The translations under genes and the position numbers were made by a program. A DNA stretch of 64,000 bases from Hirudo medicinalis (taxonomy: Eukaryota > Annelida > Clitellata > Hirudinida > Hirudinidae). Of the stretch, positions 23,453 through 36,535 are shown in pieces (the first letter of the stretch is position 1; every line of letters starts with the position of its first letter). The stretch is from positions 106,708 to 170,707 of the forward strand of contig MPNW01000300.1 of the NCBI GenBank assembly GCA_011800805.1. The letters are read 5' to 3'. A model generated the notes under the pieces. That model worked only from the letters and a program-made list of their open reading frames with translations, did no database searches and was not told the origin of the DNA.

Positions 23453-26400
23453 TCACTTCACCATCAGCACGGGTGCTGTCCTCTCGCGCGAGGCTTCGTC
23501 CCTCTTCCTGGTTGGTAACGCCTAAACGAATTAAAAACATGATTCTAATTTAAATGCTAGTGATTTGCAAATCGTAAGTTGTAATTGAGTGAGGGAATGA
23601 AGCATTATAAATTATGCAATGTTACACGGCTGTTATTGAGAAGGACCGGTCGTTAGCATAGACTAACAACTGTCATCACTTTCAGAAAATGAACATCGGC
23701 GTCATAATCGTACCTGAGAATTAATCACTTTATTTCTCCTTCCTCTCTTCATTCTTACCATATCATCCCCAAATACATCACCAGAGTGCAGAGCAGATAT
23801 AAGATCATCAAAGTCACCTAGAGACAATCACAATATCTTGTGATGATTAATATAGATTTAGGTCACTTAACTTAAATCCATAACTATCATAATTAATAAT
23901 TATGACACTTAGGAATTAACCTTTGCCTTCTTGGACATTTTTCATTCGTTTGGCTTGTTCCTTGGCTTCTTTTTCTGCCTTCAACTAGAATGAGGAATGT
24001 CCATCAATGATCCATTCATGATAACTAACTAATCAGCTTATCCACTCATCCAGACCATCAATTAGCCATCCAGAAACTAAATTATGTCTGTCAACCTGTG
24101 CCTCCACTCTGATCCTTCTCTCTTCCTCTTCTCTCTGCCTCCGAAACTTTTCATTTTCATTCCTGGCCTCAGTGAAAGTTGTGAGAAAATTGTCAAATAG
24201 GCCAAAGAATTCCTCGGGTTGGCATTTATCAGGGTCCTCTCCAAACAGTCTCAAAGTGCTTCCATACTGTCATAACGATAATGATTACGACTTGTGAGGG
24301 CATTGATGATAAACAATGATAATTTATGCCAGGATGACATTCCTCACCGCCATAGTCATTTCAGAATATTGTTCCTCTAGATCGCTAAACTTATAAGAAG
24401 AAATGGACAAGAATTCGTGCATGGCCAGTACAAATCGATCGTGCTCTGGTGGGTAGCGTTTGTCCATATCCAGAGATTGATTTTTGTGGTAGTCCAATTC
24501 CTGCTCATTAAATCAGTTTGCATCAAATATGGTTCGAAATCTTAACCGTAAACACTGAAGTTTCTTCTTTAAAATTCATCGTGAGATAACTCACATTTTT
24601 TATATCTGTCAATCCTGACTTCAGGATTCTCAAATCCTGTTTCAACTCTGTCAAACTTAAAGATAGTGATGATTACACATTACACATTTCACGAAATATT
24701 ATCATAATAATTAATAATATTGATTAACTATTGAAATTAAACTAACTTGACTTTTGCTGCTCCATTGACTTGTACTATTTCGTCTTCCAATGCACATAGA
24801 TCAGGAAACTGAATATTGTAAAAGTATTTATCACCACAAATGACATAAATAATCATTATTCATTCAAAATAACTAGGTAACAGTTCATACCTTTTCTTCT
24901 ACAATTTCCCCCAGATAATGCATCAGAGTAAATCTCTTGTTGATGCTTGATTTAGTGTCAGCAATCCTTGTTAGACTAATAATTTTGAATCCTGGAGCAT
25001 TGCCCCTCTGACCTCTGTTCATGTAGTTTCCAAGGGCCAAGACAAGTTCAAGGAGATTTTTCAACTTCTTGCTTGCTGCAATGTCTTGAGATGCGGCCAA
25101 GACTGCCTTGATTCTTAAGGAAGCATCATCAACTCGTTCCTTGAAACACTTCTGGTAGTGCAATGCCTTAAGCCTCTGCTCGTAATGGTCAATCCTGTAC
25201 AAAAGATGTGCAGCCAATATATTATTGATTTATGTCATTGATTCAGATGTATTAATGGTCCTATTTGTTTCTACAGAGTTACAGATATCCAATAAATTGA
25301 AAATTAATAGTCATCATTGTCACCCGCCTGCTCATTTCGTACAGGAAGCGGTCTGCTTTGGCCATTGACTCAATTTCATGTTCATGTTCTTCAAGCATCT
25401 GAACCTCTTCCATTGTGGGAACAAATTTGAGAAGCTGTGATTTTTATATTGACTATGATATGATAACGATAACTGAGCAGGCGTTAATAAATAATAAATA
25501 AATATAAACGTTCTACCTGTTCACACATGTCTTTGGGCAGATCCTTACCGGAATCAACGTCCAAAATAATGTCTGCCAGTTCCTGATTAGTGACCTTCAG
25601 CTTTGACAAAAGAATGGTGCAGTTTTGAGCCCGCCTTCCGTCTATGACTGATAATTCGCGAAACTTTGCGATTGGACCCCTGCTCTGGATGGAGTCGGGA
25701 TCCGTAGTCTCTTGTCTCTGATAGGCTGAGAAACTTTTCTCGAAATCCACAAGATCGAGACTTGTATATATCTGAAGTTAAAAATTAGCTTATTGTTCCA
25801 ACTAAAAATGGTTGGTTAACATGTGTCCACTTTATTTTTCTTTGAGATCGTAAAACTTCTACGGACAACTCGCCATGGATGTTGTTGCTAAATCTCACCT
25901 TAGTCTCATCTATGTCAACCCAAATGGTTCCATGGACCTTGTTATCAGACAGTTTCGTCCAATTAAAAGACTTGAGAGCTTGCCCAGGCTCTGGAATGTT
26001 CTTCCTCCTCGTCATTGGGCCTGGTACATTGCAATAGCTATTAGCCATGCCTGGTTTCGACGCGCCCTGAGTGGCCATTGGTGGTGGAGGTGGCGGAGCT
26101 ACTGGATTGATTGGTGGGGGTAGAGGAGGGGGAGGTGGCGAAATAAGAGAGAGGGTTGGCTTCATTGACCTCGATCAACAGCGGGCGAAGATATTGCTGA
26201 CGACGTCAAGAATGACAGACCGACCTATTTTGGCAACAAAACAAACAATTGCTGAGACACTCAACAAACTCGTTAAAACTCCAATTAAATAGGTGGCTGA
26301 AATGACCTTGGCATCATCGGGCAGACTGCCATTTTTGACGGCTAGCTCGAGTTGCTGACGTTCATTGCGCTCGAAGTCGAGGAGTCGCTGAAGCTCTTCG

Positions 26401-29400
26401 AGTCTGACGCTCATGTCGTTCAGTTGGTCGTTGTGATTGGCTGATTCCTTTTCGAGTTTCGCTCGCATTTTGTTAAGCGTTTGCATTAGCTCATCCTGTT
26501 CCATAACAAAAATTGTTTAATAATGTGTCACAACAATAACTCTTTAACATTCGTTGTTGTCGTAAATAGCCGATCTTTGAGTGCCTTAAGTATCCGCGGT
26601 TAAAGCACTACAATCTTTACTCAAGGGCGCTCTCTGGCGATGAAGGGCTGCCAACAAGTCGCACAGCAAATGTTGCTTTTACTGGCGCACGTAATTTTGA
26701 GATAGGTCTAATAGCTGAAGTGTTCTCTTCCTTAAGGCTGATCCTTGCCTTAAAAACGTGCGTTTTTATATTTGGATAATAAAAAAACAATTTGGATTAA
26801 TCTATTATTTACAATTGAATTCAATAATAAAAAAATATTCGAAATGCACGTGAGTACGGTATGCAACCAGGCAAACGAATGTGATCTGGTCACCTTCTCT
26901 TCCGTCTTTGCCTCACATTCCCTTTCCTTTTTCGAGAGTTTGGACTGCATGTCTTCGTTTTCCTTTTGAACTTCTTTAATTTTCTGCTGGATTTCCTGCA
27001 CAGCCGATTCATTTGCCAGTCTAAAAGTAGCACGATATCTCTATCTCAAGCATCGCTATCGAACGTCATCACCACCAACTTTTTGGCTAGCTTCTTGACG
27101 TCGATGTCGAGCGGAGCGCAGTCCGGATCCCCGTCTTTGTCCTGCAAGACGATTTGCTGCACAATTCTGTCGATCAATTGCCACTGATGCACCTGACAAC
27201 GTGCATTACCTGGACAAAAATATAAACGATTTATAAATACTTGGAATAATATTCAAATTATTGATTCACAGGCCGATGTATTGACCGACCAGATGTGATT
27301 TGAAGAAGATGATATAGAAGGGAGAGTAGGCTGTGATAGGCCGGAGAATGGACCAATCTCTTTTTGATTAAGTCGAGCATGGAATTGGCACTTTTGGAGT
27401 CCACATGGTTCTGGGATTAATAACGCTTACTAAACATGATTACGAACAAATTGATTAGTCAGCTTCCTTCTAATATTTAGCAGTAGTGCATCTGCATCTG
27501 CCAATTATCGTGCATCACCGTTTCGAATTTCTTCGCGAACTGCCACTCGTCTTCGTTTCTGACCATTTCAAAGAAATCAAGATGTCTGAAAAATCGAATT
27601 AATGATTGGATGAACATACCGTCCTCATTAGGACTGACATATATATTATAGTTATTATAGTGGCGCATGTTCCCAATGGAACTTCAAGACCATAAAATAC
27701 TACATAAACATGAGCTTCTTTAAATATTATTTGTAAAATATTGAAAAATCTGTATATTGCATGACGCTGATTGAATGTTTTAGCTTAAATTGGTTACAAA
27801 CAGTTTGTGTTGTATCGTGATTATTTCGTGGAGCCACTGTCAGTCCGCCAATCTTACCTGGGCTTCTTTAAGACTCCTACAGTTTCTAAATATTTTGTTT
27901 TGTTGTTTGTTAATTTAATAAAAACGCATCATAATCACCTGTCCAGTGTTGAGTTACCAATCTTCCTTAGTTTCGCAATTATGGGTGTAATGCCCAGCAT
28001 AAGGTACTCATATCTCAGGTGGAGTCGAAATTCCAGGTGAGACTGAAAGTTTATGGATTGTTGGATTGATGGGCGGTGAGGTGATTCTATATACTTATGG
28101 ATGACGTTGATTGGATGAACGACTGAATGAATGGAATAGATGCAGCTGGAGAAAATGAGAATGCTGGAGATAGTGCAGCATGGGTGGTCTCACGATAGCC
28201 AATTTTTTCAAACGTTTTAGCTTACTTATTTTGCTGATCATATCGATCAACTGTTTCTATGTTTATGAGCATCATTACTACAACGAAATCAGCTTTTCAT
28301 TACTTGTTAATTTTACAAAAATTCAACTAAATTTTAAATACACTCAGAAATCGGTCGTTTACATTGCTTCATTTAACCACATAATTGAATCGACTGTGAA
28401 TAAAGACACAAAATAATTATTAAAATACTTAAAATATTTAAAATAATGAGAATTATAAGCTGAAAAATGGAAAAATAATATTTATGACCAAAGCTGTCTG
28501 ACCTGTCCTGGCCCATACTTCAGAGACGCATTGATGAAGGACATAATGGCTGTCTTCAAAGACACATCCTCCGAATTGTCAAGGTCACATTTTTCATCTA
28601 GGTCGTGGACAAGGGTCTGGATGGGCGAAGAGCTTTGTTATGATTGATGAACAGGGTGAGGCTGTCGATGAAAGCAATTGAACCTACCTGAAACCTGGTT
28701 CTCTCTCCCGCATATTCTTGAAAATGCAGCATAGCCTGAAGGACCAGTTTGTGGCCACCAGGGACAAGGCATGATGCCCCCAAGATCTCGAGGACAGCTA
28801 TTTTTGTTTTCTTGTGGCGTTCAGCGAGGCTTTGGGAGATGATCTTTACCCCGTCAGGATGACTGAGAACGTGCACCCGTCCCTCCTGGCAAGAGGTGGT
28901 TATCATCGTCAGCCACGCGAGCGTCGCCACAACTACGCAACATCACATTTTCACTAACGCTGCAATTCATGAGGGCCTTGATGCAGCCGATGGTAGGACC
29001 TCGAAGATTTGTTGAATGTTGACCTTTGAGCTGCAAAATGTCGAGCAACGATTGGAAGCCTTCCATCTCCACGAACCGCACCACGAAACTGAGTGGTTGA
29101 GTTCTCAGAGCGGTCTTCAAACTCTCGATGACCTTGATCCGAGAATTCGCAAGGTCAAGGTCTTCGTCTGTTGTTGATGATGCAGAAGGAGAAATAAAGA
29201 GGGCCTTCAAGAAAGAAAAGAAAATCAATTTGATGGATTGATGATTGAATGTGTGGATAGATGGATGAGCGATTGATGAATGGAATGAACGGATTGATAG
29301 GTGGATGTACGAATCACTAACATTGGACATAGAGTTGAGTTTTCCTATATAATATGCCGGGCTACAGGATAGGTTTGGTTCGAGGTGGTCCTGTGTAAGA

Positions 29401-30775
29401 AATGAACATGACATGGTGGCTGCTTGCTTTGAGGGGTGAAGTCATGAAAACGAGGTTGAACAAAGTGAAAGATTTCGTTGAGAAACAGTTTAAATCATCA
29501 TCGACGTCATCGTCATCATCATCATCATCCTGCTGAAGGATTAAAAATAATTATCGGCAAATCAGAGAAGCGAATTATGAAGGCATGCAAATTTCATTTT
29601 AAAGACTTCCTTCTTTGATATTGATGATGATGTTGATGATGATGACGATGACGACGATGATGATGATGATGATGAAGATGATGATGATGATGGTGATGAT
29701 GATGTGAGAGCTGATTTATATAGCTTGAAGAGCTAATGACCTCATGATCGAAATTCAAGCAAAATTTCAAACATTGATTGACTGATTGATTGTTCGGTTG
29801 AAATTAATCACAGGTAAACAGGTATTAATCAATAATCACAGAGCTTCATTACCTTGATGTAGCCTAAAAACTGAAAGTTACAACGATTTATTAGATTTGT
29901 TAGATCACCATCTTCGTCATCGAAATTTCAAACACACAAACACCAAAGCAATGCAATTTAGACCCCGCAAGACGATAACCTCATCAGAGGTTATTTGAGG
30001 CGAGGTATGCCTGGAGAAAATGGAATCTTTAATTGGAACAGCTTTGCTAAGCTACGCTCCTCTGAGGCAGGTATCAGAAAATAACAAGTGATACATGGAA
30101 AGGGACACTTATGTTGTCAATTGTTTGAGTCGTCTGAAGTTCATCCAGGCTCCTTTCGGATTTCCACGATCGACATTCAGTTGTTTCCAGACAGGAATAT
30201 ATAACAAAATTCGTCTAACATCACAGCCATAACTTCTAAAGCTTATAATTCTAATTTTCATAAAGAAAACTTGGACACCATATTTAAAACTCTATACTAT
30301 GTTTATATATAAATCTGTGTTATATATAAAAATCTATACTATAATATATAATATATATATATATATATGGGTTATGTATATGCTGTATATGTTGTATATG
30401 CTATATTATATGCTATATTATATATTATGCATTAGCATAAATGAATATTAACAGATTAAAATATGTTAACCCATTCACACCTTTTTTTGGCTACAGTATA
30501 TTTGCCACTTCTTCTCTGAAGGTAAGTTAAACATGGCTTCTTGGTGCGACCTGTCCAATCCCAGTTCGTTCTGTCAATCATGAATATTCAAATGAGGTTG
30601 CTAACTAAAGTATGGAATATAAATAATATGGAATAATTACTGGTAACATTGAAAACTAAAAGAATAACATAAAAATATAAGTGGTTCAATCTAAAAGAAC
30701 TTTTGGAAGAATATTGAAAAGCTCACAAAATAATGTTATGATTATTATCAGAAACGTTAGAAATTATTGTAATTG

Positions 30776-30833
<58 letters not shown>

Positions 30834-30834
30834 G

Positions 30835-30871
<37 letters not shown>

Positions 30872-30952
30872 NATTCTGTCACGAACAAAACATTCATCAT
30901 CACCATCTACATAGTGATTATCATAATCACCATCATCATCATCGACATTCAC

Positions 30953-31000
<48 letters not shown>

Positions 31001-31022
31001 TACTATTATTATTATTATTATT

Positions 31023-31056
<34 letters not shown>

Positions 31057-31232
31057 GTTTATTTACTGACCACCAATTCGGTGAATCTTTCGTCAATTTC
31101 ACTTTCATTGTCTGGCATGGGCACGCCGACTTCTATTGGTTTCAAGGTCATGCCGCCATTCCCAAGGTCATAGGATATTTCAGGCGGTGCTTTCCCTCCC
31201 AAACACCAACAGAAAGTCCTCTTGGTGGGCAT
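23453..31232 (-). CDS. DAAM: Formin DAAM (dishevelled-associated activator of morphogenesis), complete
   Basis: 23 coding exons, 5' to 3': 31071-31232, 30481-30570, 29322-29390, 28959-29204, 28688-28885, 28503-28616, 27939-28042, 27519-27585, 27290-27410, 27080-27209, 26894-27020, 26307-26495, 25899-26159, 25517-25771, 25328-25434, 24891-25194, 24747-24808, 24595-24655, 24348-24500, 24096-24266, 23921-23984, 23714-23817, 23453-23521. Phases join to 1075 aa (human DAAM1 1078). Order: GTPase-binding/FH3 region (about 40-390; [32 protein letters not shown]), coiled coil (about 440-540), short FH1 (about 547-566), FH2 (about 600-1000; [33 protein letters not shown]), DAD ([14 protein letters not shown]) and an SRER tail. 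It nucleates and elongates actin filaments downstream of Rho and Wnt/planar polarity. Least certain: the exon 13 acceptor at FH1. The intron after 25328 appears to use a GC donor. Several introns are only about 70 nt. Confidence 0.96.
26562..26695 (-). mobile_element. tRNA-derived SINE, copy D, in a DAAM intron
   Basis: AATAGCCGATCTTTGAGTGCC, AAGGGCGCTCTCTGGCGATG and the CACAGCAAATGTTGCTTTTAC segment match copy A in order, with deletions. It lies between coding exons 11 and 12 of DAAM, in the same orientation as the gene. A and B boxes are degenerate. Confidence 0.65.
29496..29705. repeat. ATC/GAT trinucleotide clusters in a DAAM intron
   Basis: Two patches, a CATCATCGT patch near 29497-29530 and a GATGATGAC patch near 29618-29705, within the intron between coding exons 2 and 3. 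Confidence 0.85.
30776..31058. repeat. Compound trinucleotide microsatellite in DAAM intron 1, with an ambiguous base
   Basis: Consecutive (TTA)n, interrupted (ATC)n, (ATT)n and (TTG)n arrays fill the first intron and stop 12 bp before the first coding exon's donor side at 31071. An N at 30872 shows that sequence or assembly is unsure here. Long open frames on both strands are artefacts of the repeats. Confidence 0.95.
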
Positions 31233-34200
31233 TTGGCCTTTGTCAACCCGACCTTTTGCCTTCTTTGTCTTTAATTAACCTTGCCTGTTTCGCTCTGCAA
31301 TCGTAATATTCATGTTTATAGCAAGTTTATACAATAAATTATAAAGTTACGAAGATTGTATCATAATTATTCGACTTATTAATTCAACTCGTGATTAAAT
31401 GCTGTACTTATACATCGCCATATTGCTTATGCATCGCTACTTGAAAGAGAGTCTAGCACTCAATCCTTGAATGATCTATCTTATAACCAAAAAAGCTATC
31501 ACATAAACGAACTCCAGATCATAAGCATAGCCGTAGGGCGCAAGGGTCAAGTATCAGTTTGCCTCTTGATATTTTCTAAATCCATCTAATTCATAAATAG
31601 TTTATTGATCATAATACAGCTCCAGTAAATTATGAAAGCTTCCGACGTGGATATTTACTGCACATTATAAGTTCCGATAACCAAATTACACGTGTCTTTG
31701 CTTTCCTTACTCTTTAGCGTGAAATTAATTGTTTGCCTTTAATCTACCAGTATTGTACTTTACTGGTGTAATATTTAAGTACACATAAGAAAAATGTGCC
31801 ACACACCCCTATCTCGGCCGATTTTAAAATCCTGGCTGCGCCACTGCTCCAAATCACCAGGTTGGAAAAGATTTTTTTTTTAAAGAAGCATCTTGTAAGT
31901 CTAAACATAATATGATGCTCTGTCAAATATGATATGATATGGCAAATTGGCATCGGCATCACTCAAAATTAGCCATCAATTTACCTTATTTTATCATTAA
32001 CCCCCAATAAAACTGCCTAAATTAAGAGAATTAATAAAACCATCCCACAAATATAAATAAATGTTTTGGTTTTATTTGATAAATTATGTTTCGAAATTAG
32101 TGAATCAGTAAATTAAAATTCATCAAATAAATTGAGCTTCTTAAATATTCCGCTTATCGCATTTATATCTTTGGGAGAATTGTGGAAGAAATCTAATAGA
32201 TTACTACTTATCTAGAGTGGTTTTTGTGAAGCCATTACAAATCTACTTAAAATGTTATCATTATAAATTCTTAATCTTCACTTCTAAAGGTTTGAAACTT
32301 TACAGAAAGTCAGAAAAGCTTCTGTATCATTTGGATAAAACCTTAGATTGAAATCTACAATGTCGTAATAATAGAATTTAACTTGAAACAGAAATAAATG
32401 AGGAAATGCTTGATGTCGTAGGTTATCACTCCAGCTGAGCAACCACTGATTGTTCAGCCCCTTTTCTGCTTGCATAATTAATTATTTTAATGTGTAAATA
32501 AAAACAACTTTAGGGATGCTTCTCGAGCGATAGCAACAGATTGTATGAGCAGGAAATAATTAGCCTTTGTTAAAAATTATTCATGCAGTGACTGATTACT
32601 TTGATGATGTTAAATAATTTAACATTTGATTAATAAATTGTTTTATTTACTTTTTAAATGACTAATATAACTGAATATCGATTACAAACATTTCTGTTAG
32701 ATTGCGCGATTAGCTTGCCAGGCCAGGCAGACGACAAAACAGTTCAAAATGGCATCATTGTTCTGTCGCCTTGTTCAGGGACTGGTGAAAATTACAAAGA
32801 TTCAAATAAATAAATAAATAAATACGTTAGCAAAAGTTAGTCATTCACTCGACATGTTTATCGAAAATGTCCATTGTTTGTGAAACACAATGCGGTCTCC
32901 GGAATCCGGTCAGCAATATTTCATCGCCCAAAGCTTGACTCGCGCGTGCCTTTGCATTTAAACAACTTGAAAAGAGTTCTTCATAGTTCACATTCTTTTT
33001 ATAAGTCTGGGCCAATGTCTTGCTAAGTTGAGTTTTAGGAATGTTTTGGCACTACAGGACTCGTAGAGACACGTTTGGGGAGATTGCGAAAACAAACACT
33101 AAGCACGGTACGCTCGAACGTAACGTGGCCAACTTAGAGACATCCCAAACCTTTATAATAAATTAATATCCGATGCAATATTAATTTTATTGTTATTATT
33201 ATGAACGTGAAATCCCTTCGCCGAAAGCGAGATTAAGGAACATTTCCCTGGACAAAGCTGCAATCGTAATAGAAATAAAACAAAATGAAATCACACTGCT
33301 TGTTAATTAACCTGGAAGTTCAAGTAAATCAGCCCCACTTAGAAGTTTCCATTTGCGAAATAGGAGCAGACTGCCCGAACAATCTGCGGGTTTGTGGTAG
33401 TTTTCATGAAGCAGTACAAGCTTAACGATACGGTGGTTAGGGCCTGTGGACTCCATTCCTTTATTTGCTATTATTAATTATTATTTTATTTTCGTCATTT
33501 TTATTTACGCTTCGTTATTGACCGAGCTATTAGCCGAGAGATTGACTCATCAACATTTTGGAAAACCGTAGTGCTTACGAAGATGTTTTGCACAACAATA
33601 ACTGCCATTAGTTTTTTGTTGCAATAACATTTTAACAGGAATTGCGACTATTCGAGCATGTAATATTCGAGCATGTAATATTCGAGCATGTAATAGCTGG
33701 CTTTCATAAAAGCTCTAATAATATCACGAAAAAACAAGTTTATAATGAGAGGTTGATTTCCATTGAACTTATTCAACACCAACATTCGACAGACCATTCA
33801 TGTAACGACACTTTAAGACATGTTTCTATAGCGCTGACATTTAATTTCATGCTCAACACGGGTGCCGAACACTTGTGATGAATGCAAAGATATTTAACAA
33901 ATATTATTATTCGGTTTTATTAACTAATCTTAATTTCTTGCAACTCTATTATCTTACCTGTTGAATTAACAAAATCCATAATTTACGAAATAATTTTACG
34001 GGCAACAAAGCACACAACCAAACAAATGAATCATACAAATGAAATGCATACTTTCAAAAGGCTACTTCAACGCTTTTGATACTTTAGATCGTGAATCTTC
34101 GCTGATAATCCAGGCGTACACAAGCGTGTACAGACGATATCAAACTCGCACGGAGCTCAGCACAGCCTTGCTCCGTCGAAATCGATACGCCTATTCGAAT

Positions 34201-35064
34201 TTCGGGAATCAGGCCAAAGTCAGGCCATCGGCTTTCTTTGGTAAATTTTATACAAAATACTTTGTTGCAAATCATGAAATGCATACAACTTATTCCCACA
34301 GTTACGCAGAGCATAAATCTTATTACTTGGGCATCAATGGGCAGAATGCATGAGATAAAAACATATGAAAATAACAGCGGAAATACGAGTTAAGTGTCAC
34401 TCATCACCGCAAACATGTCTAATGACAAGCGAACATCAGGTAAGGTTGATTGATGCATCCCTTATTTCGCTGAAATATTCAATTTGTACTTACTTAATTT
34501 TATACTTATCTACGAAATGCATAATTTATTGTAACTTTATATAATACTTGTAAATTGCAGAGGCATACATGTATATTGTTTTTCGTCGAATTACCTCTTT
34601 GAAGATTGATAAGTTGTTTTAATCCTGCGTTCCAACAAAACCAATCAAATTATAATCCAAGATGTTCGCCGTTTGTCATTTCTCACTAAAATCATGCCAC
34701 AAAATCTAAATTGTTCAAGCGAAGTCTCTAAAAACATTTATCTGGCAAAATACATAAACTTACAATATTTCACTCTCAAAAGACAAGCGCTTAGAACTAA
34801 TCGCTTTCGACAAATGTGGGACCAGCGGTCTGTCATTCGATTTTATATTTCCGCACGCACGCTCTTCAGAGCGGTCATAACTGACTCTTTCAACAACTGG
34901 ATTATAAAAAGCGAAATTAGCAAGCCATTTTCTCTTGTATGAGATACAATTTTATTGAGATCCATTCTTGTGCTGTTTGAACTACAAAACAACAATGTTA
35001 GAAATAACACCAAGTGCCGTGATGTACAGTTAATCCTGTGGGATAGTAATAAGTCGTCCCCGTT
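31233..35064. other. Intergenic sequence upstream of DAAM
   Basis: Should hold the DAAM promoter and any non-coding first exon, but no element can be named. A 15-bp unit (ATTCGAGCATGTAAT type) is repeated three times at 33648-33692. At about 32716-32740 a CCAGGCAGACGAC string is shared with the insert at 62891-63414. Open frames at 34039-34353 and 34673-34942 have no recognisable motif or splice context. Confidence 0.45.
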
Positions 35065-35580
35065 TTAGGTTGAGACTCTTTTGCCGATGTGTTTCTCATT
35101 ATTCAAACTTAGCAGCTCCGACGCTCTCATTTCCGTTGACACTTCCTCTATCACCGTCAACACAGGCATTCCAACGATGTCATCGTCACCCGCTTTCGAA
35201 AGCTTCCTGAAAACAGCGATAATTATTTCCAGGTAAGGTAAGGCCTTCGTTCAGCCAAACTCATGCGAATTTATCAAAAAATAATTTTGACAACCCGCCC
35301 GACCGCAGTAAACGAATGTTTATCAAGCCTCAAAGTGGTGTGAATCACTAATGGACTCCGAGGCTGAAAGTGATTTGTACGTTAGTTTTCCAATCACTGA
35401 ATTTCCCTCAAAGAGTTCAGACACAGCATCCCTGGCTTTCCACCGGTTACGGGGGTTCAGGGCCGCCGAGAAGAGGGGTGTGCCCAGGGACCCGCGTCTC
35501 AACACTTAACAAACCTTGGTGACATTCTCATCCGTAAGTTTATAGTTTCGTTCAACATTAACTTGCGACCTTTTTGCATT
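35065..35580 (-). pseudogene. Unidentified coding-like exons with in-frame stop
   Basis: The 3' exon (35065-35206, minus) follows a good TTTTCAG acceptor. It encodes KLSKAGDDDIVGMPVLTVIE and on to EKHIGKRVST-stop, with ordinary protein composition. Upstream, about 35381-35580 reads VNVERNYKLTDENVTKVC, then a TAA at 35510-35512, then VLRRGSLGTPLFSAALNPRN and on in the same frame. A donor at ACTAAC|GTACAA would join in phase to the last exon. Either the stop marks a pseudogene or sequence error, or an exon starts at the acceptor TTAAG just after it. I cannot name the family. Further coding-like scraps lie at about 35840-35910. Confidence 0.4.
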
Positions 35581-36535
35581 TCAATAATCAATTTGCCCAC
35601 TATCACTCGGAGTATTTTTTTGAATTACGTTGAATTGATCAAATCTCAAGTAATGAGTCAATACATTGAAAGGTTAAATGAATCATGAAGCCAATACTTT
35701 AAAGTGTCCAGCAAATGCTTAAGTTGCACAATTTGACAAAAATATTAATTAAGCTTAATCAATTATGCTAAAAATTTATAAAATTAACAAGCACAATTGA
35801 AAAATACTTAGACAATGAAATAACATGTTTTTCCCCAATGACTCGGGTGGTGTTTTCAACATCGTTCAATGCAAACCTTGCATTGAAAAGCTTTTTATTT
35901 TGAGACAACATCAAATGGCATTTAAAAAATTTAATAGAAGACATACCAAATTGATGTTACAAAATTTCAAAAATAAATAAATAGGGCCAGAATATAAAAT
36001 ATCCACTTAAATTACAAATCGACACGACGATGCGACTAAAAAGGACGATAATAATAATCCAGGAAATATTGCAGAGCACATTCAATACTGTTTGGGACGA
36101 AGAAATCGGAGCGTTCGTGATGAGTTTTCCTAGTTGAGACGAAACAGCCCACGAAACTTTTGAAATGGACATCCTGGATTTTAGAAAGTCTATTAAATTA
36201 AATCAGACACAAAAGCATCAAAACACAAGTGAAAGACATACATTTTTAACAAAAAATACATTTCACCCAAACCCAAAACAGTCCAAAAAACCATAAATAT
36301 ATTGATTTATAAAGTAAACCCGTTTACAACTAAAAATAAATCAGAGCAGAATTCAGGAGAGAACACCAAGAGGACTTTAGAAAGACTAAGCAACTGCTTC
36401 AATCAGGATTAATAGTGCAGACAATTACAAAACCAAATTTCAATTTTGATCCTCTTGCTGAGATCTGAAAAAATAGGTTCTCTGTCAATAATTAGCAATA
36501 AAATGCGCACAGAATCTGCAAGCAACAAACCCAGT
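35581..36535. other. Region between SGPP and the unidentified exons
   Basis: May contain upstream exons of the unidentified minus-strand gene. One scrap reads ARFALNDVENTTRVIGEKH (about 35840-35900); a frame at 35957-36172 has a hydrophobic stretch (ISWIIIIVLFSRIVV). Phases do not join cleanly to the downstream exons, so neither is called. Confidence 0.3.

Noticed and set aside
30681..31173. Frames of poly-Tyr, poly-Ile, poly-Ser and poly-Leu
   Set aside because: Translations of trinucleotide microsatellites in a DAAM intron.
34039..34942. Two plus-strand frames of 104 and 89 aa upstream of DAAM
   Set aside because: No motifs, no splice context and no partner exons; composition is consistent with chance frames.
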